Assembly (NCBI GenBank): GCA_903789595.1
Contig: CAIFEZ010000017.1
Location: 42,162 to 83,734, forward strand
Length of the DNA stretch: 41,573 nucleotides
Origin: an uncultured eubacterium 1-6
Lineage (GTDB): Bacteria; Bacillota; Clostridia; Lachnospirales; Lachnospiraceae
Direction: 5' to 3'
The stretch's first letter is position 1. Each line of letters begins with the position of its first letter. Shown here piece after piece: positions 1-7,910 of the stretch. The notes beneath the pieces are model-generated. The model ran no database searches. It was not told where the DNA came from and was given only the letters and a program-made list of their open reading frames with translations. A program made the translations under genes and the position numbers.

Positions 1-55
1 GGTCTCTTACGCGCGCTTCGCGTGCGTCGATCCCGTCTGCGTTTTCGAAGAGCTT
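1..55 (-). repeat. Partial copy of TIR-bearing intergenic repeat (family A, copy A0)
   Basis: Bases 1-55 are identical to bases 202-256, an exact 55-bp direct repeat offset by 201 bp. The shared block contains the near-palindrome ACGCGCGCTTCGCGTGCGT and ends in TTTTCGAAGAGCTT. The terminal TATACAG seen in copy A1 is scrambled here (TCAGTATAC follows instead). The element continues beyond the left edge, so its other end cannot be seen. Confidence 0.85.
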
Positions 56-90
56 TCAGTATACGCCATCATGATAGATTCTGTTCCAAT

Positions 91-262
91 CTGTATAAGC
101 TGCGGATTGCTTCGTGCTCCGCACTCCCGCAATCCTACAGGAATTCGGATTCCGCGCATACGCGCTTCATCCTCATTCCTGTTGCCTTCGAAATCGCTTC
201 CGGTCTCTTACGCGCGCTTCGCGTGCGTCGATCCCGTCTGCGTTTTCGAAGAGCTTATACAG
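91..262 (-). repeat. 172-bp MITE-like element with 10-bp terminal inverted repeats (family A, copy A1)
   Basis: The element starts CTGTATAAGC (91-100) and ends GCTTATACAG (253-262), a perfect 10-bp terminal inverted repeat. Inside are a stem GGATTGC...GCAATCC (104-132), the block CCTTCGAAATCGC, and the hairpin ACGCGCGC-TTC-GCGTGCGT. The right terminus overlaps the 3' end of hisS: the hisS stop codon (255-257 on plus, TAA on minus) lies inside the terminal repeat. No clear target-site duplication is visible. Related copies are at 13862-13914 and 21831-21950, with a fragment at 17134-17161. There is no transposase in the window, so mobilisation in trans is inference. Confidence 0.75.
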
Positions 263-1505
263 AAAAAACTTCCTCGATCTCTGTATAGCCTTCTGCCGCA
301 AGCTGCTCCTTCTGGAATTTCTTGTTTTTCTTCATGACAAGAAGATTCACCGTCTTGCCTTCTGCCCGCTCCTGCATCGCCCTGCGGACCGTCTCCTGAA
401 TCTTCTCGCCGGAGCACTTCTTCTCAATAAGATATGCCTTCTTCACAGCGGTTCCCGGAACCTGGTAGCCGCGCTCCAGGAGCAGCATAACGATGCGCTC
501 GAAACCGATGGAAAAACCGACTGCAGGTACCGGCTGGCCGATGAATTTCCCGACCATCTCGTCATACCTTCCACCGCCGCCGACAGAACCGCCGAATTCA
601 TCCATGGAAATCTCAAAGATCGGTCCTGTGTAGTAGGACATGCCCCGGACAAGCGTCGGGTCAAACTTCATGCAGAAATCCGCAGTCTTGACCGCATCGA
701 CGCTGTTCATGATGGTAATCAGTCCGTCTGCGTATTCCGGATCGAGGAATCCCGTCAGCTTCTCTTTTGCCGTCTGCACACCTGCGGCATCCGGAGTGAT
801 GATCCGGAACAGCTCCAGGTATTTCTCCACAGAGTCCTTCGCGTATCCGGATTCCAGGAGCTCCTTTTCCACGCCGTCCAGCCCGATCTTGTCCATCTTG
901 TCTAGGATGATGAAAACCTCGTCGTAGGATTCCTCGGGGAAACCGCTGTACGCGGCCATCGCCTTCAGAATGCGGCGGTCATTGATGCGGATGGTGAAAT
1001 TCCGGAAATCCAGCTTTCCCAGCAGCGTGGTCGTTGCAAGGATCAGCTCGATCTCCGCGAGGTTGGAGGATTCGCCGAGGATATCGATATCGCACTGCCT
1101 GAACTGGCGGAATCTTCCTCTCTGAGGGCGATCCGCACGGAATACATTCCCGGTCTGAAGCGCCTTGAAAGGACTGGGAAGATCATTCGCGTTATTGGCA
1201 TAAAAACGGGAAAGCGGGAGCGTGAGATCGTATCTGAGTCCGCTGTCGACAAGATCCGCCTCGGATTCCGCCTCTGTAAGCTTCAGCTTCTCGCCTCTCT
1301 TTAGAATCTTGAAGATCAGCTTCTCATTTTCTCCGCCCTGCTTGCTGTTCAGGTTCTCAATATGCTCCACACAGGGGGTTTCGATCGGCGTGAAGCCGAA
1401 TCTGGAATAGGTCTCGTTGATCAGGCCGATCACATAATTGCGGATTTCCATCTCCCGGGGGAGGATATCCTTCATTCCGGTCACGGGTTTTTTTGTAAGC
1501 TTCAT
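255..1505 (-). CDS. hisS: Histidyl-tRNA synthetase
   Basis: Class II aminoacyl-tRNA synthetase that charges tRNA-His with histidine in the cytoplasm (416 aa, usual length). The start region KPVTGMKDILPREM is the typical HisRS N-terminus. Class II motif 2 is seen at FRADRPQRGRFRQFRQCDID, the histidine-A motif at LVRGMSYYTG, and motif 3 at GFSIGFERIVMLL; the C-terminal anticodon-binding domain is short but complete. The ATG at 1503-1505 is chosen because it overlaps the TGA of the upstream HD-GYP gene as ATGA, a translational-coupling arrangement; an in-frame TTG 12 bases upstream has its Shine-Dalgarno too close. The last codons (..TCT GTA TAA) and the stop are contributed by the terminal repeat of element A1, so the natural 3' end may have been replaced. 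No terminator is visible before the repeats. Confidence 0.97.
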   Translation of the reverse strand: MKLTKKPVTGMKDILPREMEIRNYVIGLINETYSRFGFTPIETPCVEHIENLNSKQGGENEKLIFKILKRGEKLKLTEAESEADLVDSGLRYDLTLPLSRFYANNANDLPSPFKALQTGNVFRADRPQRGRFRQFRQCDIDILGESSNLAEIELILATTTLLGKLDFRNFTIRINDRRILKAMAAYSGFPEESYDEVFIILDKMDKIGLDGVEKELLESGYAKDSVEKYLELFRIITPDAAGVQTAKEKLTGFLDPEYADGLITIMNSVDAVKTADFCMKFDPTLVRGMSYYTGPIFEISMDEFGGSVGGGGRYDEMVGKFIGQPVPAVGFSIGFERIVMLLLERGYQVPGTAVKKAYLIEKKCSGEKIQETVRRAMQERAEGKTVNLLVMKKNKKFQKEQLAAEGYTEIEEVFSV

Positions 1506-2365
1506 AATTTCTTCCAAACTCCTCTCACTTCCGGCCGTACCTCAGGCAGAGCGATGCTGCCGTCCGGACTCCTGTGCAGAACCCGCTGGAATGCCAGAAA
1601 AACTTTCAGGTTGTATTTTTCCACTTCTTCGATCATCATTTTCACAGCGGTCTCAGGCGGAAACGCGCTCCGATAGGGACGATCCTGAATCAATGCACAG
1701 AATACATCACAGACGCGCAGAATGCAAGCCCCGAGCGGAATGTTGGCTCCCTCAAGATTCTCCGGATAACCGCTTCCATCCATGTTTTCATGGTGATACA
1801 GAACATCTCTGCAGATCTCCTCTGAGAATCCGTGGCGCTTCAGAATATCGTATCCCGCCTTCGGATGCTGCCGTACGGAATTCATCTCTTCCACCAGCAT
1901 GGAATCCCTGCCCTGCGCCTCACTGGAAATCTGAGCCTTTCCGATATCGTGAAAAAAGCCCGCAATGATCAGGTTCCTGCACTCCTCATCGGGCAGTCCC
2001 AGCTCGCGGCCGACCTCATATGCGAGACTGCTGACGTTTTCCCCATGCTCCAGCTGTTCTGACATGTTCGCCCCGAACAGGTGGCGGGTATTGTGATAGG
2101 AAACGCGGATATTCTTCTTCACGGAACCCTGGTGGGCTTTCTGCGCGCCGTGTATCTTCCGTTTGTCGCGCGCCTTCTGTCCACTCTGCGTTTTCGATTT
2201 GTCCCGCGTCTTCTGTCCGCTCTGCGTTTTCGATTTGTCCCGCGTCTTCTGTCCGCTCTCCGCCTTCGGTTTATCCTGCGTCTTCTGCTTCTTCTTCGGA
2301 TTCTTCTCTTTGCTCTTTTTCCCGTCCTTCACTTTACCGGATCTGCTGTCTTTTTTCTTCTTCAT
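1502..2365 (-). CDS. HD-GYP domain phosphodiesterase with basic tandem-repeat N-terminus
   Basis: The C-terminal two thirds (from about residue 95) is an HD-GYP domain. The metal-binding HD is in FHDIGK, followed by RQHPKAGYDIL, then the paired histidines and GYP signature in YHHENMDGSGYP, and DVFCALIQDRPYR. HD-GYP proteins commonly hydrolyse cyclic di-GMP; substrate is not shown here. The first 85 or so residues are Lys/Arg/Gln-rich and contain a 12-residue tandem repeat of the type RDKSKTQSGQKT (36-bp DNA unit, about three copies at 2160-2285). There is no receiver, PAS or membrane segment, so the basic segment may act as a nucleic-acid or membrane tether (inference). Only 9 bases separate it from hemZ upstream, and its TGA overlaps the hisS ATG. 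The Shine-Dalgarno before the ATG is weak, suggesting coupling to hemZ translation. Confidence 0.88.
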   Translation of the reverse strand: MKKKKDSRSGKVKDGKKSKEKNPKKKQKTQDKPKAESGQKTRDKSKTQSGQKTRDKSKTQSGQKARDKRKIHGAQKAHQGSVKKNIRVSYHNTRHLFGANMSEQLEHGENVSSLAYEVGRELGLPDEECRNLIIAGFFHDIGKAQISSEAQGRDSMLVEEMNSVRQHPKAGYDILKRHGFSEEICRDVLYHHENMDGSGYPENLEGANIPLGACILRVCDVFCALIQDRPYRSAFPPETAVKMMIEEVEKYNLKVFLAFQRVLHRSPDGSIALPEVRPEVRGVWKKL

Positions 2366-2374
2366 ATTCCGTAT

Positions 2375-3916
2375 TCACTGCCTTAGATAAGAATCAATTC
2401 CATTCTTCTTGCGCCGGCACATCTCCTCGATACGCTCCGTGTAATTCCTGAGATCCTTTACATTTTCGGCGCGCTCGATCCGTCTCCCGTTCTCAAAGAC
2501 AAACTTTGTAGAAGCTCCGGATCCCGCGGCGAGAATGCTCTGCTTTTCTTCCATGATCAGAACATTGTAAATTCCCGCCTTGCCGGGCTTCGCGTATCCG
2601 ACATTTTCGAAATTGCCCGCCATGTTCTTGTAACGGTACAGATAATAGGGGCTCATCCCCATCTCTTCCGCGCAGGCCTGTGTGCGGTCCATGATTTCCG
2701 CGGAATTGCGGAAGGAAATCGGCTCATATTCTTCCTTGAAGAGGTTCAGCCGTGTCGCCCGCTTTAACGCGAGCGAATGAATCGTGAGACTGTCCGGATC
2801 CAGCTTCCGGATCTCCTCCAGCGTGTGGCTCACCTCATCGGCGCCCTCTCCGGGAAGCCCCACAATCAGGTCCATGTTGATGTTGTCAAAGCCCATCGCG
2901 CGCGCAAGACGGAATTTTGTGACCGTCTCCTCCACCGTATGCTTTCTGCCGATCACGTCCAGGGTCTTCTGATTCATGGTCTGCGGGTTGATGGAAATCC
3001 GGCTCACCGGATATTTCTGAAGCACGCGGAGCTTTTCCTCCGTGATCGTATCCGGCCGTCCCGCCTCTACGGTGAATTCCGCCAGATGATCCAGATCGAA
3101 CTCCCGACTGAGAACAGAGAGCAGCTCATCCAGACGCCCTGCGGAGACAGCCGTCGGCGTTCCGCCGCCGATATAGACCGTATCCAGGGTGAAATCCTTC
3201 ATCTCACCGGCGATAAACGCAAGCTCCCGGTACATGGCATGAAAATACGGCTCTTCCATCTTCCGGCAGAGGTCCAGACGATGAGAGCCGAACGAACAAT
3301 ACAGACAGATGGTCGGACAGAACGGAATGCCCACATAAAGACTGTAGCCCTTCTCAAGGTGCATCCGGCCGAGAATTTCCTTCTCTCTGTGAATCACGGA
3401 AAGAGACAGGCGGATCTTGCTGTCCGACGTGAAGTAATTCTCCTTCATTTCCCGGCCAATCTCCTCATCGGACCGTCCTTCCTCCAGCAGCTTCATGGCG
3501 ATCTTGGTCGGACGTATGCCGGTAAGATCGCCCCATGGAAGCGTCAGCCCGGTCGCCTCCGACAGGTTCCGGTAGATCAGCTGCTTCAGCTCATTCTTTG
3601 TGCGGATTCTGTCGTCCGGATCAGAGAGAAGACACACTGCGGTGACCGGACCGGAAATCCCGAGCCTCCTGCTGTTCTCCAGAGCGTTCTCCCGCGCCTC
3701 GGGGCTGCTCCATTCCTCCTCCGCGGAGCCGAAGGAAAAGGAGATGCTCGTCCTGCCATACGTGACGGCGAAGTCCGCGTCAAAATCCCCGGCAGGCCGC
3801 TCCTCTCCCTCGTACCAGATCTCAATCTCAGACAGAGGAAAAAAAGCCCGGATCAGATTATAGACATCGTATTCATATTTCCTTTGATTGAACTGCAGCG
3901 CAAATCTGGCAGGCAC
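2375..3916 (-). CDS. hemZ: Oxygen-independent coproporphyrinogen dehydrogenase-like radical SAM protein HemZ
   Basis: Radical SAM protein of 513 aa, the usual HemZ length. The [4Fe-4S]/SAM cluster motif CX3CX2C is in IPFCPTICLYCSF (about residue 205), preceded by LYVGIPF, with GGGTPTA about 50 residues downstream and the HemN-type region INPQTMNQKTLDVIGRKHT. The roughly 160-residue N-terminal extension before the radical SAM core distinguishes HemZ from HemN/HemW. Family members are assigned to oxidative decarboxylation of coproporphyrinogen III, but the role of HemZ in anaerobes without a full haem pathway is unsettled. It starts with GTG (GAGGTGA upstream), 19 bases after the MBL hydrolase gene. 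This order (rel, MBL hydrolase, hemZ, hisS) is common in Clostridia. Confidence 0.93.
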   Translation of the reverse strand: MPARFALQFNQRKYEYDVYNLIRAFFPLSEIEIWYEGEERPAGDFDADFAVTYGRTSISFSFGSAEEEWSSPEARENALENSRRLGISGPVTAVCLLSDPDDRIRTKNELKQLIYRNLSEATGLTLPWGDLTGIRPTKIAMKLLEEGRSDEEIGREMKENYFTSDSKIRLSLSVIHREKEILGRMHLEKGYSLYVGIPFCPTICLYCSFGSHRLDLCRKMEEPYFHAMYRELAFIAGEMKDFTLDTVYIGGGTPTAVSAGRLDELLSVLSREFDLDHLAEFTVEAGRPDTITEEKLRVLQKYPVSRISINPQTMNQKTLDVIGRKHTVEETVTKFRLARAMGFDNINMDLIVGLPGEGADEVSHTLEEIRKLDPDSLTIHSLALKRATRLNLFKEEYEPISFRNSAEIMDRTQACAEEMGMSPYYLYRYKNMAGNFENVGYAKPGKAGIYNVLIMEEKQSILAAGSGASTKFVFENGRRIERAENVKDLRNYTERIEEMCRRKKNGIDSYLRQ

Positions 3917-3935
3917 CTCTTCACCTCATTTCCGG

Positions 3936-4568
3936 TCACCTTGCGAGCGGGTTGTACTTCCGCTCGCGGGCGATCGTCGTAAACATCTCATGACCGGTGT
4001 ACACCGCGGTCTCCGGCGGAATCTCCCTCAGAAGGCGGCGGACACTTTCCTCCATGTCCCGTCCGCTTCCTGTCGGAAGATCCGTTCTTCCGTAAGATTC
4101 GCAGAACAGCGTATCTCCGCTGAACAGCGCTTTTTCCTTCGGGAAATAATAGCAACAGCTCCCGACGGTATGTCCCGGCGTATGATATACATGAATCTCA
4201 AAGCCGGCAAGCGTAAGGACATCGCCGTCCTTCACATAATGATCAGCCTCGGCAGTGACCGGAGCGTCCCAGGATGCCGAGAGATTCTCCGATGAATTTT
4301 CCAGAACCTCCCTCTCATGCTCTTCTGCATAGACCCCGATTCCGTACTTGGTCCGAAGCGCCTCACACGCACCGATGTGATCAAAATGGCCGTGCGTCAG
4401 CAGTATGGCAGCCGGCCGGCCCGCCATCTCTCCGATTTTCCGGGAGATCCGATCCGGGCTGTCTGCCGGGTCCACAATCAGCAGTTCACCGGTTTCTCTG
4501 TTCTTTATCAGATATACATTGGTCCGGACCATGCCGAGGACCATGCTCTGAACTTCCATCTCAGACAT
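3936..4568 (-). CDS. MBL-fold metallohydrolase (glyoxalase II-like)
   Basis: Small metallo-beta-lactamase-fold hydrolase of 210 aa. The first metal motif THGHFDHIG (HxHxDH), the later ligand HTPGHTVGSCCYYF, SGDTLF with its bridging Asp, and YTGHEMFTT near the C-terminus are all present. This resembles the YqgX/GloB-like family, whose members act on thioesters such as S-lactoylglutathione analogues; the substrate is unknown. The start at the ATG of MSEMEVQ is favoured because AGGAG sits 7 bases upstream; another ATG 21 bases further out lacks a good site. It lies between rel (67 bases upstream) and hemZ (19 bases downstream), so it is probably cotranscribed with them. Confidence 0.9.
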   Translation of the reverse strand: MSEMEVQSMVLGMVRTNVYLIKNRETGELLIVDPADSPDRISRKIGEMAGRPAAILLTHGHFDHIGACEALRTKYGIGVYAEEHEREVLENSSENLSASWDAPVTAEADHYVKDGDVLTLAGFEIHVYHTPGHTVGSCCYYFPKEKALFSGDTLFCESYGRTDLPTGSGRDMEESVRRLLREIPPETAVYTGHEMFTTIARERKYNPLAR

Positions 4569-4635
4569 AAATCTACTCCTGATCTGCATAAAATCTCGTC
4601 ACAGACACATAACAGGCCGCCGTCTCAGCACGATT

Positions 4636-6990
4636 TCATCCCTTCTGCCGCTCGACATCGAGGACATTCGGAATCTGACGGAGCTTCTCTGTGAGATCGC
4701 GCAGCTCGCCGGTGCTTCTCACATGGAAGGTCATATCGATCGTCGCCGTGCCCTGCTTGCTTGTCCGCACATTCATCGCCGATACATCAATGTCGCGCTC
4801 CGTGAAGATCTTAGAGATATCCACCAGAAGTCCCGTGCGGTTGTTCGCGTAGAGCACGATGCTGACAGAGTAAGACTCTCCCTTGTCCTGCTCGGGCGCC
4901 CATTCCGCCTCGATCAGACGGCTTCGCTCCGATTCCGGGAGGTTCATGATATTGATGCAGTCCGTCCGGTGAATGGTGATTCCCCGGCCTCTTGTCACGA
5001 ATCCGACGATCTCATCTCCCGGAATGGGGCTGCAGCACTTGGAAAAACGAACGGCGACGTCATGAATGCCGCGTACCGTGATTCCTCCCTTATGCTTCAG
5101 AACCTCCGGGTCATTCATACCCGCCTTGTCCTGTGACTGTGCATTCGCAGCGGCAGCGTCCAGAACATCCTGATCCGTCATCTGCATTTTGCGGTCCCGC
5201 TCCATGCATTCGACCAGCTTGTTCATGACCTGGCCCTCTTTCAGGCCTCCGTGCCCGATCGCCGCGAGAACCGAATCCCAGTCCTGGAAGCCGTACTTGC
5301 GCATCACCTTTTCTGTGTAGGCGGGCTTCATAAGATCGCTGATCGTACGCCCCTTTGCATGGGCGTAATTCGTCAGAAGCTCTTTTCCGCGAAGAATGTT
5401 GTCTTCCTTCTTCTCTTCCCGGAACCACTTGTTAATGCGGTTCTTCGCCTGCGTACTCTTCACAACCTTCAGCCAGTCGCGGCTCGGTCCCTTGGAGTTC
5501 TGCGAGGTTATGATCTCGACGCGGTCGCCGTTGTGAAGCTCGGTCTCAATGGGAACAAGCTTGCCGTTCACTCTGGCGCCGACCATCCGGTTTCCGACCG
5601 CGGAATGGACCGAATAGGCGAAATCAATGGTGCAGGACCCGGCCGGCAGCGTCTTCACATCGCCCGCCGGTGAGAACACATAGACATTTTCGTTAAAAAG
5701 GTTCAGGTCGCTCTTCAGAAGGCTCATAAACTCTCTGTTGTCAGACAGATCCTGCTGCCACTCCAGGATCTGACGCAGCCAGTTCAGCTTCTCCTCTTCC
5801 TGCTCCGGGCCCGGCGTCCTGCCGTCCGAGGCCTCCTTGTATTTCCAGTGCGCGGCGATACCGTATTCCGCCACCCGGTGCATTTCAAACGTCCGGATCT
5901 GTATCTCGAACGGCGTTCCGTTCGGTCCGATCAGCGTTGTGTGAAGGGACTGATACATATTCGGCTTCGGCATGGCGATATAATCCTTGAATCTCCCCGG
6001 TACCGGCGTATACATCTCGTGAATAACCCCGAGAGCCGCATAGCAGTCCTTCACCGTCTCGACAATGATGCGGACCGCGAACAGATCATAGATCTGGTCC
6101 AGCGTCTTGTGCTGATTGACCATCTTCTTGTAGATGCTGAAGAAATGCTTGGCCCTTCCGTAAATCTGCGCCTCGATTCCGGCATCCTCGATCTGAACTC
6201 TTACCTCTTCGACAATCTCCTCGACAAAGGCCTCGCGCTCGGATTTCTTCTGATTGATCTGATGCACCAAGTCATAGTAGGCCTCCGGTTCCAGATATTT
6301 CAGGGACAGATCGTCCAGCTCATTCTTGATCTTCGCAAGTCCGAGCCGCTGCGCGATCGGAGAATAGATATCAATGGTCTCTCTGGCCTTCTCCAGCTGT
6401 TTTTCCGGCCGCATGTACTGCAGCGTCCGCATGTTGTGCAGACGGTCCGCAAGCTTGACCATGATGACACGGATATCCTTCGCCATGGCAAGGAACATCT
6501 TGCGCAGATTCTCCGCCTGTTCCTCCACCTTGTCCGCCGAATAGCTCAGCTGTCCCAGCTTCGTCACGCCGTCTACAATCAGTGCGACCTCGTCGCCGAA
6601 CTGCTCTGCGACCTGCTCCTTGGTCAGGACCGTATCCTCGACAACATCATGAAGCAGGCCTGCGGCAATGGATTCCTTGTCCAGCTCAAGATCCGCAAGA
6701 ATAATTCCGACGCACAGGGGATGGATGATGTAAGGCTCTCCGGACTTTCTCTTCTGATCCTTATGCGCATCCGACGCAACCTTATACGCCTTCTCAATCA
6801 TGGACAGATCCGTGGACGGATGGTATTTTCTGACGCTCCGAACCAGTTCCTCATAGAGCTTTTCCGGTGAGGAGAAGTCCTCCATTGTCTTGAGGCTTGC
6901 ATCGACCTCCGCCACGTCCTTCTTTAATTTTTCATCTTCCCTGCGCAGCTTTTCTCTGTCGATCGGGTTTAGTTTCTGCGTGTTCTCCAT
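4636..6990 (-). CDS. rel: Bifunctional (p)ppGpp synthetase/hydrolase Rel
   Basis: Long RelA/SpoT-family stringent-response enzyme (784 aa). The N-terminal hydrolase HD domain shows HPLCVGIILADLELD and LLHDVVEDT. The synthetase domain shows YGRAKHFFSIYKKM, YDLFAVRIIV and YQSLHTTLIGP. A TGS domain (VYVFSPAGDVKTLPAGS) and a C-terminal ACT domain (about the last 75 residues, SIVLYANNRTGLLVDISK) follow. The hydrolase HD is intact, so it should both make and degrade (p)ppGpp. The ATG at 6990 (MENTQKL) is chosen because GGAG lies 8 bases upstream; the open frame extends about 40 codons further, but that part has no family resemblance and no good ribosome binding site. It follows apt by about 220 bases. 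Confidence 0.97.
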   Translation of the reverse strand: MENTQKLNPIDREKLRREDEKLKKDVAEVDASLKTMEDFSSPEKLYEELVRSVRKYHPSTDLSMIEKAYKVASDAHKDQKRKSGEPYIIHPLCVGIILADLELDKESIAAGLLHDVVEDTVLTKEQVAEQFGDEVALIVDGVTKLGQLSYSADKVEEQAENLRKMFLAMAKDIRVIMVKLADRLHNMRTLQYMRPEKQLEKARETIDIYSPIAQRLGLAKIKNELDDLSLKYLEPEAYYDLVHQINQKKSEREAFVEEIVEEVRVQIEDAGIEAQIYGRAKHFFSIYKKMVNQHKTLDQIYDLFAVRIIVETVKDCYAALGVIHEMYTPVPGRFKDYIAMPKPNMYQSLHTTLIGPNGTPFEIQIRTFEMHRVAEYGIAAHWKYKEASDGRTPGPEQEEEKLNWLRQILEWQQDLSDNREFMSLLKSDLNLFNENVYVFSPAGDVKTLPAGSCTIDFAYSVHSAVGNRMVGARVNGKLVPIETELHNGDRVEIITSQNSKGPSRDWLKVVKSTQAKNRINKWFREEKKEDNILRGKELLTNYAHAKGRTISDLMKPAYTEKVMRKYGFQDWDSVLAAIGHGGLKEGQVMNKLVECMERDRKMQMTDQDVLDAAAANAQSQDKAGMNDPEVLKHKGGITVRGIHDVAVRFSKCCSPIPGDEIVGFVTRGRGITIHRTDCINIMNLPESERSRLIEAEWAPEQDKGESYSVSIVLYANNRTGLLVDISKIFTERDIDVSAMNVRTSKQGTATIDMTFHVRSTGELRDLTEKLRQIPNVLDVERQKG

Positions 6991-7145
6991 ACGATGTTCT
7001 CCAGACCCGGCATACCGGAAAAGCGAAATAAAACGCGTCTGGCGGAAAAATTCCGCTGCCGCGCCGCTCGCATAAACGACCACACTGCCGCATGCGCTTA
7101 TCAGCGTCACGCTTTGCCTGAAGACAGCAAAGCGCGGCTGACGGC

Positions 7146-7230
7146 ATCACCTGCGGGAATTATTTTTCTTCGCAAATACAGTATCACCTGAATACCATAT
7201 CACTGCGGGAATTATTTTCCTTCATAAATA
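7146..7230 (-). repeat. Imperfect direct duplication of the apt 3' end
   Basis: The stretch at 7199-7230, covering the apt stop codon and last codons, is repeated about 53 bp further downstream at 7146-7178. Both read TGCGGGAATTATTTT followed by CTTC and AAATA, with about four differences and one indel. It lies between apt and rel in the direction of transcription. Confidence 0.7.
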
Positions 7231-7736
7231 ATTGCGGAATCAATGTCATACTTTGACAGGCGCTCTCTGCCCTTCAGCCCCGCGAGCTCCATGACGAAGA
7301 TCATTTTGACCACTTCTCCGCCCAGTCTCTCGACCAGATGCGCTGCCGCCTCAATCGTGCCGCCTGTGGCGATCAGATCGTCGACAAGCACAACCTTCTG
7401 ACCCGGCTTGATGGAATCCTTGTGAATTTCAATCGTCGCCTGACCGTACTCAAGATCGTATGTCTCCGAAATCGTCTCCCTCGGAAGCTTGCCCTTCTTG
7501 CGAATAAGCACAAAAGGCTTGTGCAGATTGTACGCGATCGGCATACCGAAGATAAATCCTCTGGATTCCGTTCCGGCGATTACATCCACATCCAGTCCCT
7601 CCAGGAACTTCTGCAGCGTATTGATGGCGAGCTGCAGTCCGTCCGCGTCATCGAGGATACTGGTGATATCTCTGAACATGATACCGGGCTCCGGAAAATC
7701 CGGAATTGTAGTTACATAATCTTTTAATTCTTTCAT
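7212..7736 (-). CDS. apt: Adenine phosphoribosyltransferase
   Basis: Converts adenine and PRPP to AMP in purine salvage (174 aa, the usual size). The N-terminus has IPDFPEPGIMFRDITSIL, typical of APRT; the adenine/flap region has GTESRGFIFG; the PRPP-binding loop is VVLVDDLIATGGT. The ATG has AGGAG 10 bases upstream. Apt next to rel is a recurring arrangement in Firmicutes. A good minus-strand promoter lies 47-75 bases upstream, so apt probably heads the apt-rel-MBL-hemZ-HD-GYP-hisS transcript. Confidence 0.97.
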   Translation of the reverse strand: MKELKDYVTTIPDFPEPGIMFRDITSILDDADGLQLAINTLQKFLEGLDVDVIAGTESRGFIFGMPIAYNLHKPFVLIRKKGKLPRETISETYDLEYGQATIEIHKDSIKPGQKVVLVDDLIATGGTIEAAAHLVERLGGEVVKMIFVMELAGLKGRERLSKYDIDSAIIYEGK

Positions 7737-7782
7737 CCTGTTTTATCTCCTGTTCTGTCTTCTTCGGGTGACCGTAAACCTC

Positions 7783-7811
7783 AGTATAGCATCAAATTTC
7801 AGTACCCGCAA
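7783..7811 (-). promoter_or_regulatory. Sigma-A-type promoter for apt-rel operon
   Basis: On the minus strand the -35 is TTGCGG (7811-7806), with a 17-base spacer, and the -10 is TATACT (7788-7783) preceded by TGC, which makes an extended -10. It lies about 47 bases upstream of the apt ATG and downstream of recJ, so the apt operon need not depend on read-through from recJ. Confidence 0.7.
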
Positions 7812-7910
7812 TATTTCAGGGACACTCTGACGGCTTCCTTTGTCATCGTGCGCTGCTGTTCATCGCCCAGCTCATTACGGCAGCCCGCAGACGCCAGCCG
7901 TCATGCACCG

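Noticed and set aside
114-905. A 263-codon open frame on plus across the hisS region
   Set aside because: It is antisense to hisS, has no ribosome binding site and no family resemblance; its beginning translates repeat A1. Antisense shadows of similar size over hemZ, rel, recJ, secDF, infB and the GlgB-like gene were rejected for the same reason.
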